The notes: a model not told the origin generated them from the letters alone. 47,726 nucleotides of DNA from Bradyrhizobium sp. AT1 (GCF_001590795.1 NZ_JXDL01000001.1:2707618-2755343); one strand, 5' to 3'. Shown: positions 34,733-43,609, counted from the first letter of the stretch. Translations and numbers: made by a program.

Positions 34733-36174
34733 TGCAGTACATCACCCTCGACACCGAAACCGATTTCGACGGCTGGCGCAAAACTGCCCGCAGCCTCGTG
34801 CTTCATCATGTGCAGCCCACTGACGTCACCTGGGCCGTGCGGGGCGGCGAGGCCGAGTTGTTCGCGCCGTCCGCGCCGTCTCCGATCCTCGAAGTGAACG
34901 ACGGCACCTTCAGCGTATCAGGCAAATTCGTCGACCTCGCCCAGGCCGCAATCCTGCACCGCGATCGCCAGCGCTTTGCGATCCTCTATCGCCTGCTCTG
35001 GCGATTGAAGGACAACCACGATCTCATGGAGGTCGCGACCGACACCGATGTTGCGCAGGTTACGGCGATGGCACGCGCGGTTCACCGCGACGAGCACAAG
35101 ATGCATGCCTTCGTACGTTTCCGCGAGATCGGCCGGGAACGCGATGCCCACTACGTCGCCTGGTTCGAGCCGGAACATCACATCGTCGAGCTCGCAGCGC
35201 CCTTCTTCGCCAAACGCTTTGCCGACATGCCATGGTCGATCCTGACGCCCGATCTCTCCGCGCATTGGGACGGCCACGCACTCTCGTTCACGCCGGGCGT
35301 CAGCAAGAGTGAAGCGCCGGGCGAAGACCGGCTGGAGGAAACATGGCGGCGCTACTACGCCAGCATCTTCAATCCGGCCCGGCTCAAGGTGAAGGCGATG
35401 CAAGCGGAGATGCCGAAGAAATACTGGAGGAACCTGCCCGAGGCCTCGATCATTAAGCCCCTGATCGAGGACGCCGAACGCATGACCGGCGCCATGATCG
35501 CCAACGCCGCGACCGATCCGCACAAGCCTCAGAAGCGGCCGGAGGCTCCGATGATACGCAAGACCACAGCCGACGATCTCGAAACCCTCCGCGAGGAAGC
35601 CGCGCATTGCCGCGCCTGCCCTCTCTACAAGGACGCAACCCAGACCGTGTTCGGCGAAGGCCCGAAGTCGGCCAACATCATGCTGGTCGGCGAGCAGCCC
35701 GGCGACAAGGAAGACCTCGCCGGCCATCCCTTCGTCGGCCCGGCCGGCCAGATGTTGGACCGTGCGCTGGAGGAAGCCGGTGTCGATCGCAAGAAGGTCT
35801 ATGTCACCAACGCGGTCAAACACTTCAAATTCGTGCCGCGCGGCAAGATCCGCCTGCACCAGAAGCCGAGTACGCCTGAGATCCGCGCCTGTCGGCAATG
35901 GTTCGAGCGGGAAGTCGCGGCCATTCAGCCCGATCTGATCGTGGCGATGGGTGCCACCGCGGCGCAAAGCGTGTTCGGCAAGATTACCCCGATCGGCAAG
36001 ACCCGCGGCCGCCTCATAGACCTGCCCGACGGACGCAAGGCTCTGGTGACGGTGCACCCGTCCTATCTGCTGCGGCTACCCGATCCCGAGGCCAAGGCGC
36101 TGGAATATCATCGCTTTGTCGAAGACCTGAAGATCGCGGCGTCGTTGCAGAAGAAATCCGCACGGGCCGCCTAA
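34732..36174 (+). CDS. udgX: DUF4130-UdgX fusion, uracil-DNA-binding protein
   Basis: A 480-residue fusion. Residues about 1-260 are a DUF4130/TIGR03915 domain (AILYRLLWRLKDNHDLMEVA, MHAFVRFREIG, NPARLKVKAMQ). Residues 275-470 are a family-4-like uracil-DNA glycosylase domain with motif A GEQPGDKED (320-328), motif B HPSYLLR (442-448) and the UdgX-specific loop RGKIRLHQKP (370-379). His376 is the residue position by which UdgX covalently traps uracil-containing DNA in studied mycobacterial protein. Fe-S ligands appear at Cys293, Cys296 and Cys387; the other usual Cys position reads KHFKF, so His364 may substitute. It is coupled to the radical SAM gene (TGATG) and shares its LexA box. Confidence 0.9.
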   Translation: MQYITLDTETDFDGWRKTARSLVLHHVQPTDVTWAVRGGEAELFAPSAPSPILEVNDGTFSVSGKFVDLAQAAILHRDRQRFAILYRLLWRLKDNHDLMEVATDTDVAQVTAMARAVHRDEHKMHAFVRFREIGRERDAHYVAWFEPEHHIVELAAPFFAKRFADMPWSILTPDLSAHWDGHALSFTPGVSKSEAPGEDRLEETWRRYYASIFNPARLKVKAMQAEMPKKYWRNLPEASIIKPLIEDAERMTGAMIANAATDPHKPQKRPEAPMIRKTTADDLETLREEAAHCRACPLYKDATQTVFGEGPKSANIMLVGEQPGDKEDLAGHPFVGPAGQMLDRALEEAGVDRKKVYVTNAVKHFKFVPRGKIRLHQKPSTPEIRACRQWFEREVAAIQPDLIVAMGATAAQSVFGKITPIGKTRGRLIDLPDGRKALVTVHPSYLLRLPDPEAKALEYHRFVEDLKIAASLQKKSARAA

Positions 36175-36241
36175 AGACTGGCGGGAAAACGGTTTTCACG
36201 CGGCGGTTGTCATCCGGCCTTCAAATCCATCGCGGACAATA

Positions 36242-36263
36242 CCCTTACTTCAAAGTTAAGGGG
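36242..36263 (+). promoter_or_regulatory. Hairpin covering the ribosome site of the phosphate transporter gene
   Basis: CCCTTACTT pairs with AAGTTAAGGG (one bulged T) just before the start codon, and the right arm contains the AAGGGG ribosome site, 9 bases from the ATG. In RNA this would partly sequester the ribosome site. Such a structure can tune or thermally regulate translation. The pairing is seen; a regulatory role is speculative. Confidence 0.4.
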
Positions 36264-36272
36264 CGTCCAGAC

Positions 36273-37901
36273 ATGACCGATGTTGCATTCGACCGCGCGG
36301 TAGCCGATCCCGCGCCCGTCCAGCCGGCCTCGCGGCCAAATCTCGACAAGGGCTTCAATCCGCTGACGATGATCCTGTTCTTCGGCATCCTCGCCGCGGG
36401 CCTGCTGTTCGTCGCCTACAGCATCTATGCCGACGTCAACGCGACCGGAACCAAGGTCACGACCTTCCTGCCCTACATCCTCTTGTTCGTCGCGCTCCTG
36501 ATTGCGCTCGGCTTCGAGTTCGTCAACGGCTTCCACGACACCGCCAATGCGGTGGCGACCGTGATCTACACCCATTCGCTGCCGGCCGAAGTCGCCGTGA
36601 TGTGGTCGGGCTTCTTCAACTTCCTCGGCGTGCTGTTGTCCTCCGGCGCGGTCGCCTTCGGCATCGTCTCGCTGCTCCCGGTCGAGCTGATCCTCCAGGT
36701 CGGCTCCAGCGCCGGCTTCGCCATGGTGTTCGCGCTTCTGATCGCCGCGATCCTGTGGAATCTCGGCACCTGGTTCTTCGGCCTGCCCGCCTCCTCCTCG
36801 CACACGCTGATCGGCTCGATCATCGGCGTCGGCGTCGCCAACGCCATCATGCGCGGCCGTGATGGCACCTCGGGCGTGGACTGGAGCAAGGCCACCGAGA
36901 TCGGCTACGCGCTGCTGCTGTCGCCGCTGTTCGGCTTCATCTGCGCTGCCGTGCTGTTGCTGCTGCTCAAGTTCATCGTGCGCAACCCGGCTCTGTATTC
37001 GGCGCCCGAGGGCAACAAGGCGCCGCCGCTCTGGATCCGCGGCCTCTTGATCGCGACCTGCACCGGCGTCAGCTTTGCGCACGGCTCCAACGACGGCCAG
37101 AAGGGCATGGGCCTGATCATGCTGATCCTGATCGGCACCGTGCCGACGGCTTACGCCCTCAACCGCGCGCTGCCGGAATCTCAGGTCGTCCAGTTCCAGA
37201 AGACCTCGGATGCCGCCTCCAAGGTGATCTCGGCGAAAGGTGCCGGCCACAGCATCATCGGCGATCCCCGCCCGGCGGTGACGCAGTACATCGCGCTGCA
37301 TCAGATCAACGAGGGCACCTATCCCTCGCTCGCGGTCCTGGTGAAGGACGTCGGCGATCAGGTCGCCAAATACGGCACGCTGAACAAGGTTCCGGCGGAA
37401 GCCGTCGGCAACACCCGCAACGACATGTACATGACCTCGGAAGCGATCCGCTTCCTGATGAAGGACAAGGAGAACGATCTCAGCAAGGAGGATGTCGCGA
37501 CGCTGAACGCCTACAAGGGCTCGCTCGATGCCGCCACCAAGTTCATCCCGACCTGGGTGAAGGTCGCGGTGGCCATCGCGCTCGGCCTCGGCACCATGAT
37601 CGGCTGGAAGCGCATCGTCATCACCGTCGGTGAGAAGATCGGCAAGACCCATCTCACCTATGCGCAAGGTGCGTCCGCCGAGCTCGTCGCCGCCGCTACG
37701 ATCGGCGCCGCCGACGTGTTCGGCCTGCCGGTCTCCACCACCCACGTGCTGTCATCCGGCGTCGCCGGCACCATGGCCGCGAACGGTTCGGGCCTGCAAT
37801 GGTCGACGATCCGCAATCTGCTGATGGCCTGGGTGCTGACGCTGCCCTGCGCGATCATGCTGTCGGCCACGCTCTACGTGATCTTCTCGCGAATCTTCTG
37901 A
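36273..37901 (+). CDS. pit: PiT-family inorganic phosphate transporter
   Basis: A 542-residue low-affinity, proton-coupled phosphate (metal phosphate) transporter of the PiT/PHO-4 family. The two signature repeats are present: GFEFVNGFHDTANAVATVIY near residue 82 and the second-half GAADVFGLPVSTTHVLSSGV near 475, around 10 to 12 membrane spans. A central soluble loop (about 300-430, with long helical and Lys/Asp-rich parts) is larger than in E. coli PitA but typical of rhizobial members. The ATG follows AAGGGG. A stem-loop that could end transcription lies 24 bases after the stop codon. The SOS-linked gene upstream is probably a separate unit. Confidence 0.92.
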   Translation: MTDVAFDRAVADPAPVQPASRPNLDKGFNPLTMILFFGILAAGLLFVAYSIYADVNATGTKVTTFLPYILLFVALLIALGFEFVNGFHDTANAVATVIYTHSLPAEVAVMWSGFFNFLGVLLSSGAVAFGIVSLLPVELILQVGSSAGFAMVFALLIAAILWNLGTWFFGLPASSSHTLIGSIIGVGVANAIMRGRDGTSGVDWSKATEIGYALLLSPLFGFICAAVLLLLLKFIVRNPALYSAPEGNKAPPLWIRGLLIATCTGVSFAHGSNDGQKGMGLIMLILIGTVPTAYALNRALPESQVVQFQKTSDAASKVISAKGAGHSIIGDPRPAVTQYIALHQINEGTYPSLAVLVKDVGDQVAKYGTLNKVPAEAVGNTRNDMYMTSEAIRFLMKDKENDLSKEDVATLNAYKGSLDAATKFIPTWVKVAVAIALGLGTMIGWKRIVITVGEKIGKTHLTYAQGASAELVAAATIGAADVFGLPVSTTHVLSSGVAGTMAANGSGLQWSTIRNLLMAWVLTLPCAIMLSATLYVIFSRIF

Positions 37902-37925
37902 GAAGAACGACACTTCACAAAGGCG

Positions 37926-37951
37926 AATGGCCGGGCTTGCGCCTGGCCATT
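37926..37951 (+). terminator. Stem-loop after the phosphate transporter gene
   Basis: AATGGCCGGGC and GCCTGGCCATT form an 11-bp stem with a single mismatch and a 4-base loop, starting 24 bases after the stop codon. No strong T-run follows, so termination may be Rho-assisted. Confidence 0.5.
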
Positions 37952-37965
37952 TGCATTCCAGCTGT

Positions 37966-38047
37966 TCATTCCGGGGCGGTCCGCAGAACCGAATCCGGAA
38001 TCTCGAGATCCCGGGTTCACCTCTGCGAGGCGCCTGCGGGATGATGT
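37966..38047. repeat. Degenerate copy of the CATTCCGGGGCG palindromic repeat
   Basis: CATTCCGGGGCGG and CCGGAATCTCGAGATCCCGG match parts of the repeat type also inserted in dnaE2 and seen across Bradyrhizobium genomes. The far end is truncated or rearranged. It sits between two convergent genes. Confidence 0.55.
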
Positions 38048-38055
38048 GGAGGCGC

Positions 38056-39228
38056 TTACGACGCCGCCAGCGATTCCTCGACCAGTTTGACCCAATACGA
38101 CGTGCCGTAGACGATCGCCTCGTCGTTGAAATTGTAGGCGGGGTGATGCAGGCCGGCGCTGTCGCCGTTGCCGCAGAAGATGAAGGCGCCGGGCCGCGCT
38201 TCCAGCATATAGGCGAAGTCCTCGCCGCCCATCAGCGGCGGCATCTCGTGCACATTGGCTTCGCCTGCGACTTGGCTGGCGATGCGGCGCGCCACCTCGG
38301 TCTCCGCGGCGTGGTTGTTCACGACGGGATAATTGCGATGATAGCGCAGGTCGATCTTGGCGCCGGTGATCTGCGCCACGCCCGCCACCACCTCGTGCAC
38401 GCGCTTCTCGACCAGCTTGCGCACCTCGGGCGAGAGCGTGCGGATGGTGCCCTTCAGCGTCGCGGTCTGCGGAATCACGTTGCGGGCATTGCCGGCGTGG
38501 AATTCGCAGATCGAGATCACCGCCGATTCCAGGGGATCGACGCTGCGCGCGACGATCGACTGCAGCGCCGTGATCACCTGCGCGCCGACCAGCACGGAAT
38601 CAATGCATTTGTGCGGACGCGCGGCATGGCCGCCGAGGCCTTCGATGTTGATGTCGACCTCGTCGGTCGCCGCCATGATCGGACCGGGCCGGATCGCGAA
38701 CGAGCCGATCGGGATGCCCGGGCCGTTGTGCATGCCGTAGACCTGCTCGATGCCGAAGCGCTCCATCAGGCCGTCCTTGACCATGGCCGCGCCGCCGGCG
38801 CCGCCCTCCTCGGCGGGCTGGAAGATCACGATCGCATCGCCGGCGAAGTTGCGGGTTTCAGCGAGGTAACGGGCTGCTCCGAGCAACATCGCGGTGTGGC
38901 CGTCATGGCCGCAGGCGTGCATCTTGCCCGGGGTCTTGGAGGCGTAAGGCAGGTTGGTCTGCTCGTCGACCGGCAGCGCGTCCATGTCGGCACGCATACC
39001 GATCACCTTGAGCCCCTCGCCGGCCGGCTTGCTGCCCTTGATCACGCCGACCACGCCGGTCTGGCCGAGGCCGGTCACGACCTCGTCGCAGCCGAACTCG
39101 CGCAGCCGGTCGGCGACGAATGCTGCAGTGCGGTGCACGTCATAAAGCAGCTCCGGATGCTCATGGATGTCCCGGCGCCAGGCCTGAATATCGGGTTGGA
39201 GGTCGGCGACGCGGTTCACGATGGGCAT
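38056..39228 (-). CDS. M20-family amidohydrolase (aminoacylase/hippurate hydrolase type)
   Basis: A 390-residue zinc-dependent amidohydrolase of the M20D group, acting on N-acyl amino acids or amide-linked compounds. Metal ligands and signature are visible: GMRADMDALPV near residue 91, MHACGHDGHTAML near 115, FQPAEEGGAGGAAM near 150, GLGGHAARPHKCID near 198 and a C-terminal MGGEDFAYMLE. Length is normal. The family includes aminoacylases, hippuricases, indole-acetyl-amino acid hydrolases and diaminopimelate deacetylases; the substrate is not determined here. There is no signal peptide. The next gene to the right is divergent. Confidence 0.9.
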   Translation of the reverse strand: MPIVNRVADLQPDIQAWRRDIHEHPELLYDVHRTAAFVADRLREFGCDEVVTGLGQTGVVGVIKGSKPAGEGLKVIGMRADMDALPVDEQTNLPYASKTPGKMHACGHDGHTAMLLGAARYLAETRNFAGDAIVIFQPAEEGGAGGAAMVKDGLMERFGIEQVYGMHNGPGIPIGSFAIRPGPIMAATDEVDINIEGLGGHAARPHKCIDSVLVGAQVITALQSIVARSVDPLESAVISICEFHAGNARNVIPQTATLKGTIRTLSPEVRKLVEKRVHEVVAGVAQITGAKIDLRYHRNYPVVNNHAAETEVARRIASQVAGEANVHEMPPLMGGEDFAYMLEARPGAFIFCGNGDSAGLHHPAYNFNDEAIVYGTSYWVKLVEESLAAS

Positions 39229-39403
39229 GGAGGCTCTCGAGCTTTGTGTAGAATATGGGACTGTCTACCATGCAAGCAGCAGTCCACCCAACTGCCCGCG
39301 ATTGGGGTCTAGCCCTGCCCAGCCGGCATGGCCGGGCTTGTCCCGATCCTCTGCGTCTGCCTATTAGGAGGGAACGCCAAGTGACCATCCGGGTGGAAGC
39401 AGA

Positions 39404-41023
39404 ATGCCGAGACGGCTCGAAGGTGAGTTTGACTACATTATCGTCGGAGCCGGCACAGCCGGCTGCATTCTTGCCAATCGGCTTTCGGCCGATCCGAGAA
39501 ACCGCGTCCTCATCCTCGAAGCCGGTGGCGACGACAATTGGATCTGGTTCCACATCCCGGTCGGCTATCTCTTCGCAATCGGCAACCCGCGCTCGGACTG
39601 GATGTTCAAGACCGAGTTCGAGCCGGGCCTGAATGGTCGTTCGCTCGCCTACCCCCGCGGCAAGGTGATCGGCGGCTGCTCGGCGATCAACGCCATGATC
39701 TCGATGCGCGGCCAGGCCGCCGACTACGATCATTGGCGCCAACTCGGCATGACCGGCTGGGGCTATGACGACGTGCTGCCGATGTTCAAGCGTCTGGAAG
39801 ATCACTTCCTCGGCGCCAGCGAGCATCATGGCGCCGGCGGCGGCTGGCGTATCGAGGCGCCGCGGCTGTCCTGGGACGTTCTCGATGCCGTTGGGGACGC
39901 CGCCGAGGAGATGGGCATCAAGCGCATCCCTGATTTCAACACCGGCGACAACGAAGGCACCAGTTATTTCCACGTTAACCAGAAGCGCGGCCGGCGCTGG
40001 TCCTCTGCGCGCGGCTTCCTCAAGCCCGCGCTGAATCGTCCGAACCTGCGGCTCGAGAAGCATGTGCTGGTCGACCGTCTCATCATCGAGCAGGGCCGCG
40101 CTGTGGGCGTGCGCTTCATCCAGAACGGCGAGATCATCGAGGCGCGCGCAAAACGCGAGGTGGTGCTTTCGGCAGGCTCCATCGGCTCGGTGCAGGTGCT
40201 GCATCGCTCCGGCATTGGACCTGCCGATTGGCTGTCGCCGCTCGGCATTGACATCGTCATGGACAAGCCCGGCGTTGGCCGAAATTTACAGGACCATCTG
40301 CAGCAACGCGCGATCTACAAGGTCGAGGGCGTGCGCACGCTGAACGAGACCTATTACAATCTGTTCCGCCGCGGCCTGATGGGTCTTGATTACGCCTTCC
40401 GCCGCCGCGGCCCGCTGACCATGGCGCCCTCGCAGCTCGGCATCTTCACGCGCTCGGATGCGACGCGCGCCCGCGCCAACATCCAGTTCCACGTGCAGCC
40501 GCTGTCGCTCGACAAGTTCGGCGATCCCCTGCACCGCTTCCCCGCCATCACCGTCAGCGCCTGCAATCTGCAGCCGACCTCGCGCGGCACCGTGCGGCTG
40601 CGCTCGGCGAGCCCCGACGAGAAACCGATCATTGCGCCGAACTACCTCTCCACCGACGACGACCGCCAGGTTGGCGCCGACGCCATCCGCACCACGCGCC
40701 GCCTGATGCAGCAGAAGGCGCTCGCCAAGTATCGCCCGAGCGAATACCTGCCCGGCCCCACCGTCGGCGACGACGATGCCTCGCTCGCCAAGGCCGCCGG
40801 CGACATCGGCACCACGATCTTCCACCCCGTCGGCACCGCGAAGATGGGCGCGGTGAGCGATCCCATGGCAGTGGTGGACGAGCGGCTGCGCTTCTACGGC
40901 CTCGACGGCCTGCGCATCGTCGACGCCTCGATCATGCCGACCATCACGTCGGGCAACACCAACACGCCGACGGCGATGATAGCGGAGAAGGGCGCGACGA
41001 TGATCCTGGAGGATGCGAAGTAG
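39404..41023 (+). CDS. GMC-family FAD oxidoreductase
   Basis: A 539-residue glucose-methanol-choline oxidoreductase. The FAD-binding motif YIIVGAGTAGCILANRLSAD begins at about residue 11, GMC signature 1 is at RGKVIGGCSAINAMISMRG near 84 and signature 2 at SAGSIGSVQVLHRSGIGP near 258. The active-site His lies in FHPVGTAKMG and the Asn in GNTNTPTAMIAEKG near the C-terminus. Members oxidise alcohols such as choline or polyethylene glycol; the substrate here is unknown. It is followed by an alpha/beta hydrolase 12 bases later, suggesting a two-gene catabolic unit for an ester- or alcohol-containing compound. Confidence 0.92.
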   Translation: MPRRLEGEFDYIIVGAGTAGCILANRLSADPRNRVLILEAGGDDNWIWFHIPVGYLFAIGNPRSDWMFKTEFEPGLNGRSLAYPRGKVIGGCSAINAMISMRGQAADYDHWRQLGMTGWGYDDVLPMFKRLEDHFLGASEHHGAGGGWRIEAPRLSWDVLDAVGDAAEEMGIKRIPDFNTGDNEGTSYFHVNQKRGRRWSSARGFLKPALNRPNLRLEKHVLVDRLIIEQGRAVGVRFIQNGEIIEARAKREVVLSAGSIGSVQVLHRSGIGPADWLSPLGIDIVMDKPGVGRNLQDHLQQRAIYKVEGVRTLNETYYNLFRRGLMGLDYAFRRRGPLTMAPSQLGIFTRSDATRARANIQFHVQPLSLDKFGDPLHRFPAITVSACNLQPTSRGTVRLRSASPDEKPIIAPNYLSTDDDRQVGADAIRTTRRLMQQKALAKYRPSEYLPGPTVGDDDASLAKAAGDIGTTIFHPVGTAKMGAVSDPMAVVDERLRFYGLDGLRIVDASIMPTITSGNTNTPTAMIAEKGATMILEDAK

Positions 41024-41035
41024 CATCACGTCCTC

Positions 41036-41917
41036 ATGATCTCCCCGCACCGCTTTTCCATCGGCCCGGGCGATGCTGGGATCGCCATGCTGCAATGGGG
41101 CGAGAGCGGCAAGCCGCCTGCCCTCCTCGTGCACGGCACCGGTTTCGTCGCCGCCGTCTGGGACGAGGTCGCACGCGAGCTTGCCTCGACCTACACCGTC
41201 TATGCGCTCGACCGCCGCGGCCACGGCGCCAGCCACAAGCCCGGCGCCTATCATTTCCTTGATTACGCCGATGACGTTTGCCGGGTGGTCAATGCGCTCG
41301 AACTGCGCGACGTCTACGGCGTCGGCCACAGCGCAGGTGCGACCGATCTCCTGCTCGCCGCAAAACTGCTGCCGGGACGTTTCACCCGCTTGTTTGTGAT
41401 GGAGCCAACAGTGATGGACCCGCGCGCGGCCCGCGCCGGCGGATTGAACGAGGAATCCCTCGCCCGCGTGGAAGGCACGCTGCGCCGACGCGCCGAGTTC
41501 GACAGTGCTGAGGCCGTCTACGAGCGCTACCGCGTAGCGCCAGCGTTTGCGGATTGGACCGAGACCTCACTCCGCGCCTATGTGCGTCACGGCTTCGTGT
41601 CGCTCGACGATGGGCGAGTGCGGCTCTGCTGCACGCCCGAGATCGAGACCGCGATCCTGCATCCGATCTACGAGGCGATGGAGCAGGTCTATGTCGGCGA
41701 TGCCCGCGGCAATCCATTCGGCTGGCTCACCGAAATCGACTGCCCTGTGCGCGTCACGACCGCTGCGAAGTCGGGGCCGATCTACTGGGAGATGACCCGG
41801 CGCGCCGTCTCGCTGATTCCTCGCGTCAGCACGCTGGTCTTCGAAGGGGCCGGGCATTGTGTGGCGCAGGAAGTGCCGGGGGCTGTGGTGGATGCGGTCA
41901 GGGAATTCGCAAGATAG
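41036..41917 (+). CDS. Alpha/beta hydrolase
   Basis: A 293-residue alpha/beta hydrolase. The oxyanion-hole strand is LLVHGTGFVAAVWDEVA near residue 30, the nucleophile elbow GHSAGATDLL near 98 (Ser in GHSAG), an acidic residue is likely near VTTAAKSGP, and the catalytic His lies in GAGHCVAQE near 277. Closest look is to esterases, haloperoxidase-like and meta-cleavage-product hydrolases. It is 12 bases after the GMC oxidoreductase gene, so they are probably co-transcribed. Substrate is unknown. Confidence 0.88.
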   Translation: MISPHRFSIGPGDAGIAMLQWGESGKPPALLVHGTGFVAAVWDEVARELASTYTVYALDRRGHGASHKPGAYHFLDYADDVCRVVNALELRDVYGVGHSAGATDLLLAAKLLPGRFTRLFVMEPTVMDPRAARAGGLNEESLARVEGTLRRRAEFDSAEAVYERYRVAPAFADWTETSLRAYVRHGFVSLDDGRVRLCCTPEIETAILHPIYEAMEQVYVGDARGNPFGWLTEIDCPVRVTTAAKSGPIYWEMTRRAVSLIPRVSTLVFEGAGHCVAQEVPGAVVDAVREFAR

Positions 41918-41918
41918 G

Positions 41919-42088
41919 TCTCGTGCCCCGGACGCGGCGCAGCACCATAAGCGCGTTCACGCGCGTCTTCGACGCGCTATGGTGATGCGCTGCTGAGCCG
42001 GGGCCCATCTCACGGCGCGCAATGCAGCTTGCTGGGTCGCGGCTCTGCGCAGCAACGCTCCGCGTTGCAGCGCGTCCGGGACACGAGA
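41919..42088. repeat. Long interspersed palindromic repeat (CCCCGGACGCG type)
   Basis: About 170 bp with outer arms TCTCGTGCCCCGGACGCG and CGCGTCCGGGACACGAGA (16 of 18 complementary) and several internal sub-palindromes, including GCGCAGCACCATAAGCGCG-like and GGGTCGCGGCTCTGCGCAGC segments. It matches a repeat family recalled from Bradyrhizobium. It fills most of the gap before the metallophosphoesterase operon. Confidence 0.8.
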
Positions 42089-42119
42089 TCGTCCTCCTCA
42101 CGAAAACGTCATCCCATCC

Positions 42120-42127
42120 GGGAATAA
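42120..42127 (+). promoter_or_regulatory. Possible ECF -35-like element GGGAATAA
   Basis: GGGAATAA occurs once, 60 bases before the first gene of an operon that encodes its own ECF sigma factor. It resembles the GGAATA-type -35 elements used by some ECF groups. No clear -10 can be placed. It also forms one arm of a short inverted repeat (GGGAA/TTCCC). Assignment is tentative. Confidence 0.35.
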
Positions 42128-42187
42128 GTTTCCCTCTCCCCCAATCACCTCCCCGACGCCCAATTCCGGGCGAAGTGGAGATGCGCG

Positions 42188-43132
42188 ATGAGCGGACACG
42201 ATCACGGGGACGACGGCGTCAGCCGCCGCAAGGTGCTGGAGTGCATGACCTGGGCCGGCACCGGGGTGCTCTGGACCGTCACGGGCGGCGTGCCGCGTTC
42301 GCTCGGGATCATTGATTCCGCACAGGCTGCGACGGCAGCTGCACCCGGCATGAGCTTCCTGCAGATCAGCGACAGCCATGTCGGCTTCGACAAGCCGGCC
42401 AATCCCAACGCGCTCGGCACGCTGGAAGAGGCAGTCAACAAGATCAACGCGATGCCGGCCAAGCCCTCTTTCATGATCCACACCGGCGACATCACGCATC
42501 TGTCGAAGGCCAGCGAGTTCGACAATGCCGAGCGCATCATCTCGCAGACCAAGCTCGACGTGCATTACGTGCCCGGCGAGCACGATTTCATTGACGAGGA
42601 GGTGAAGCTCTATCGCGAGCGCTACGGCCGCGGCACCAAGGGCCACGGCTGGTATTCGTTTGACGCCGGCGGCGTTCACTTCGTCGGCCTCGTCAACGTC
42701 GTCGACCTCAAGGCCGGCGGTCTCGGCAATCTCGGCGCCGAGCAGCTCGCCTGGCTCGAGGACGATCTGCGCGGCAAGTCGAAATCGACGCCGATCGTGC
42801 TGTTCGCACACATCCCGCTCTGGACCGTCTATCCGCAATGGGGCTGGGGCACCGAGGACGGCGGCCGCGCGCTGGAACAGGTGAAGGGCTTCGGCTCGGT
42901 CACCGTGCTGAACGGCCACATCCACCAGGTGATGCAGAAGGTCGAGGGCAACGTCACCTTCCACACCGCGCGCTCCACCGCCTTCCCGCAGCCTGCGCCG
43001 GGCACCGCTCCCTCGCCCGGTCCGATGAAGGTCGAGGACGCCAAGCTCCGCGGTATGCTCGGCGTCGCCAGCATCAACTTCAAGCAGAACGAGCAGCGGC
43101 TCGCGATCATCGACACGCCGCTCCAGGGCTGA
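42188..43132 (+). CDS. Exported calcineurin-like metallophosphoesterase
   Basis: A 314-residue metallophosphoesterase with a twin-arginine-type leader (SRRKVLECMTWAGTGVLW, residues 12-29) that should deliver a folded metalloenzyme to the periplasm. Metal-binding motifs in order are ISDSHVGFD near 60 (D-x-H), HTGDITH near 99, GEHDF near 128, FAHIPLW near 203 and NGHIHQ near 239. These are the five blocks of the calcineurin-like fold. Its substrate, perhaps a phospho- or phosphodiester compound, is unknown. It is the first gene of a four-gene operon with a cupredoxin, an ECF sigma factor and anti-sigma, with a 14-base gap to the cupredoxin. Confidence 0.88.
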   Translation: MSGHDHGDDGVSRRKVLECMTWAGTGVLWTVTGGVPRSLGIIDSAQAATAAAPGMSFLQISDSHVGFDKPANPNALGTLEEAVNKINAMPAKPSFMIHTGDITHLSKASEFDNAERIISQTKLDVHYVPGEHDFIDEEVKLYRERYGRGTKGHGWYSFDAGGVHFVGLVNVVDLKAGGLGNLGAEQLAWLEDDLRGKSKSTPIVLFAHIPLWTVYPQWGWGTEDGGRALEQVKGFGSVTVLNGHIHQVMQKVEGNVTFHTARSTAFPQPAPGTAPSPGPMKVEDAKLRGMLGVASINFKQNEQRLAIIDTPLQG

Positions 43133-43146
43133 GGTGGAAGCTGACA

Positions 43147-43482
43147 ATGAAGACTCTCAACCGCCGCGACTTTGCTGCCGACCTTGGTCTCGCTCTGGCC
43201 GCGGCCGTCCTGTTGCCCGCAACAAGTGCCCGTGCCGACGACATGGAGGTCCATATCGACAATTTCGTTTTCCAGCCGGCCGAGCTCAAGATCAAGGTCG
43301 GCACCACCGTGACCTGGACCAACCGGGACGACATCCCGCACACCGTGGTGTCGGCCGGCAAGTTCAGGTCCAAGACCCTGGACACCGACGACAAGTTCAC
43401 GTTCACCTTCACCAATGCGGGCGACTACAAATATTTTTGTTCGCTGCACCCGCACATGACGGGGATGATCAAGGTTGAGTAA
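43147..43482 (+). CDS. Exported cupredoxin (type 1 copper protein)
   Basis: A 111-residue periplasmic blue-copper-like protein. It has a Tat-type leader (NRRDFAADLGLALAAAVLL, cleavage near ARADD, residue 32) and a cupredoxin fold with the copper ligands in view: His in IPHTVVSA near 66 and Cys-His-Met in FCSLHPHMTGM near 98-108. The size after cleavage matches amicyanin/pseudoazurin-type proteins. It could carry electrons or buffer copper. Its place between a metallophosphoesterase and an ECF regulator suggests it is a product of that regulon. Confidence 0.9.
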   Translation: MKTLNRRDFAADLGLALAAAVLLPATSARADDMEVHIDNFVFQPAELKIKVGTTVTWTNRDDIPHTVVSAGKFRSKTLDTDDKFTFTFTNAGDYKYFCSLHPHMTGMIKVE

Positions 43483-43609
43483 CGTCTCCAACCAAGGCAT
43501 CAACGTCCTGCCCGGCCGGTGGTCCCACGCCGGCCGGGCTCGTGTGCCTTCCACCACACGCAGGGACGAAACGAAGCCGCAAGCACAACGAGAGGCAGAG
43601 CGAGGAGCG

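Noticed and set aside
36200..36240. Possible Pho box before the phosphate transporter
   Set aside because: Only one loose half-site (TTGTCAT) is present without a second repeat at the right spacing.
36210..37745. 511-codon minus-strand frame opposite the PiT transporter
   Set aside because: Composition (Asp/Gly/His/Arg-rich) is that of an antisense shadow and the plus strand holds both PiT signatures.
41919..42088. CRISPR-like or attachment-site interpretation of the repeat cluster
   Set aside because: It is a single palindromic element with nested stems, not evenly spaced direct repeats, and there is no integrase or tRNA nearby.
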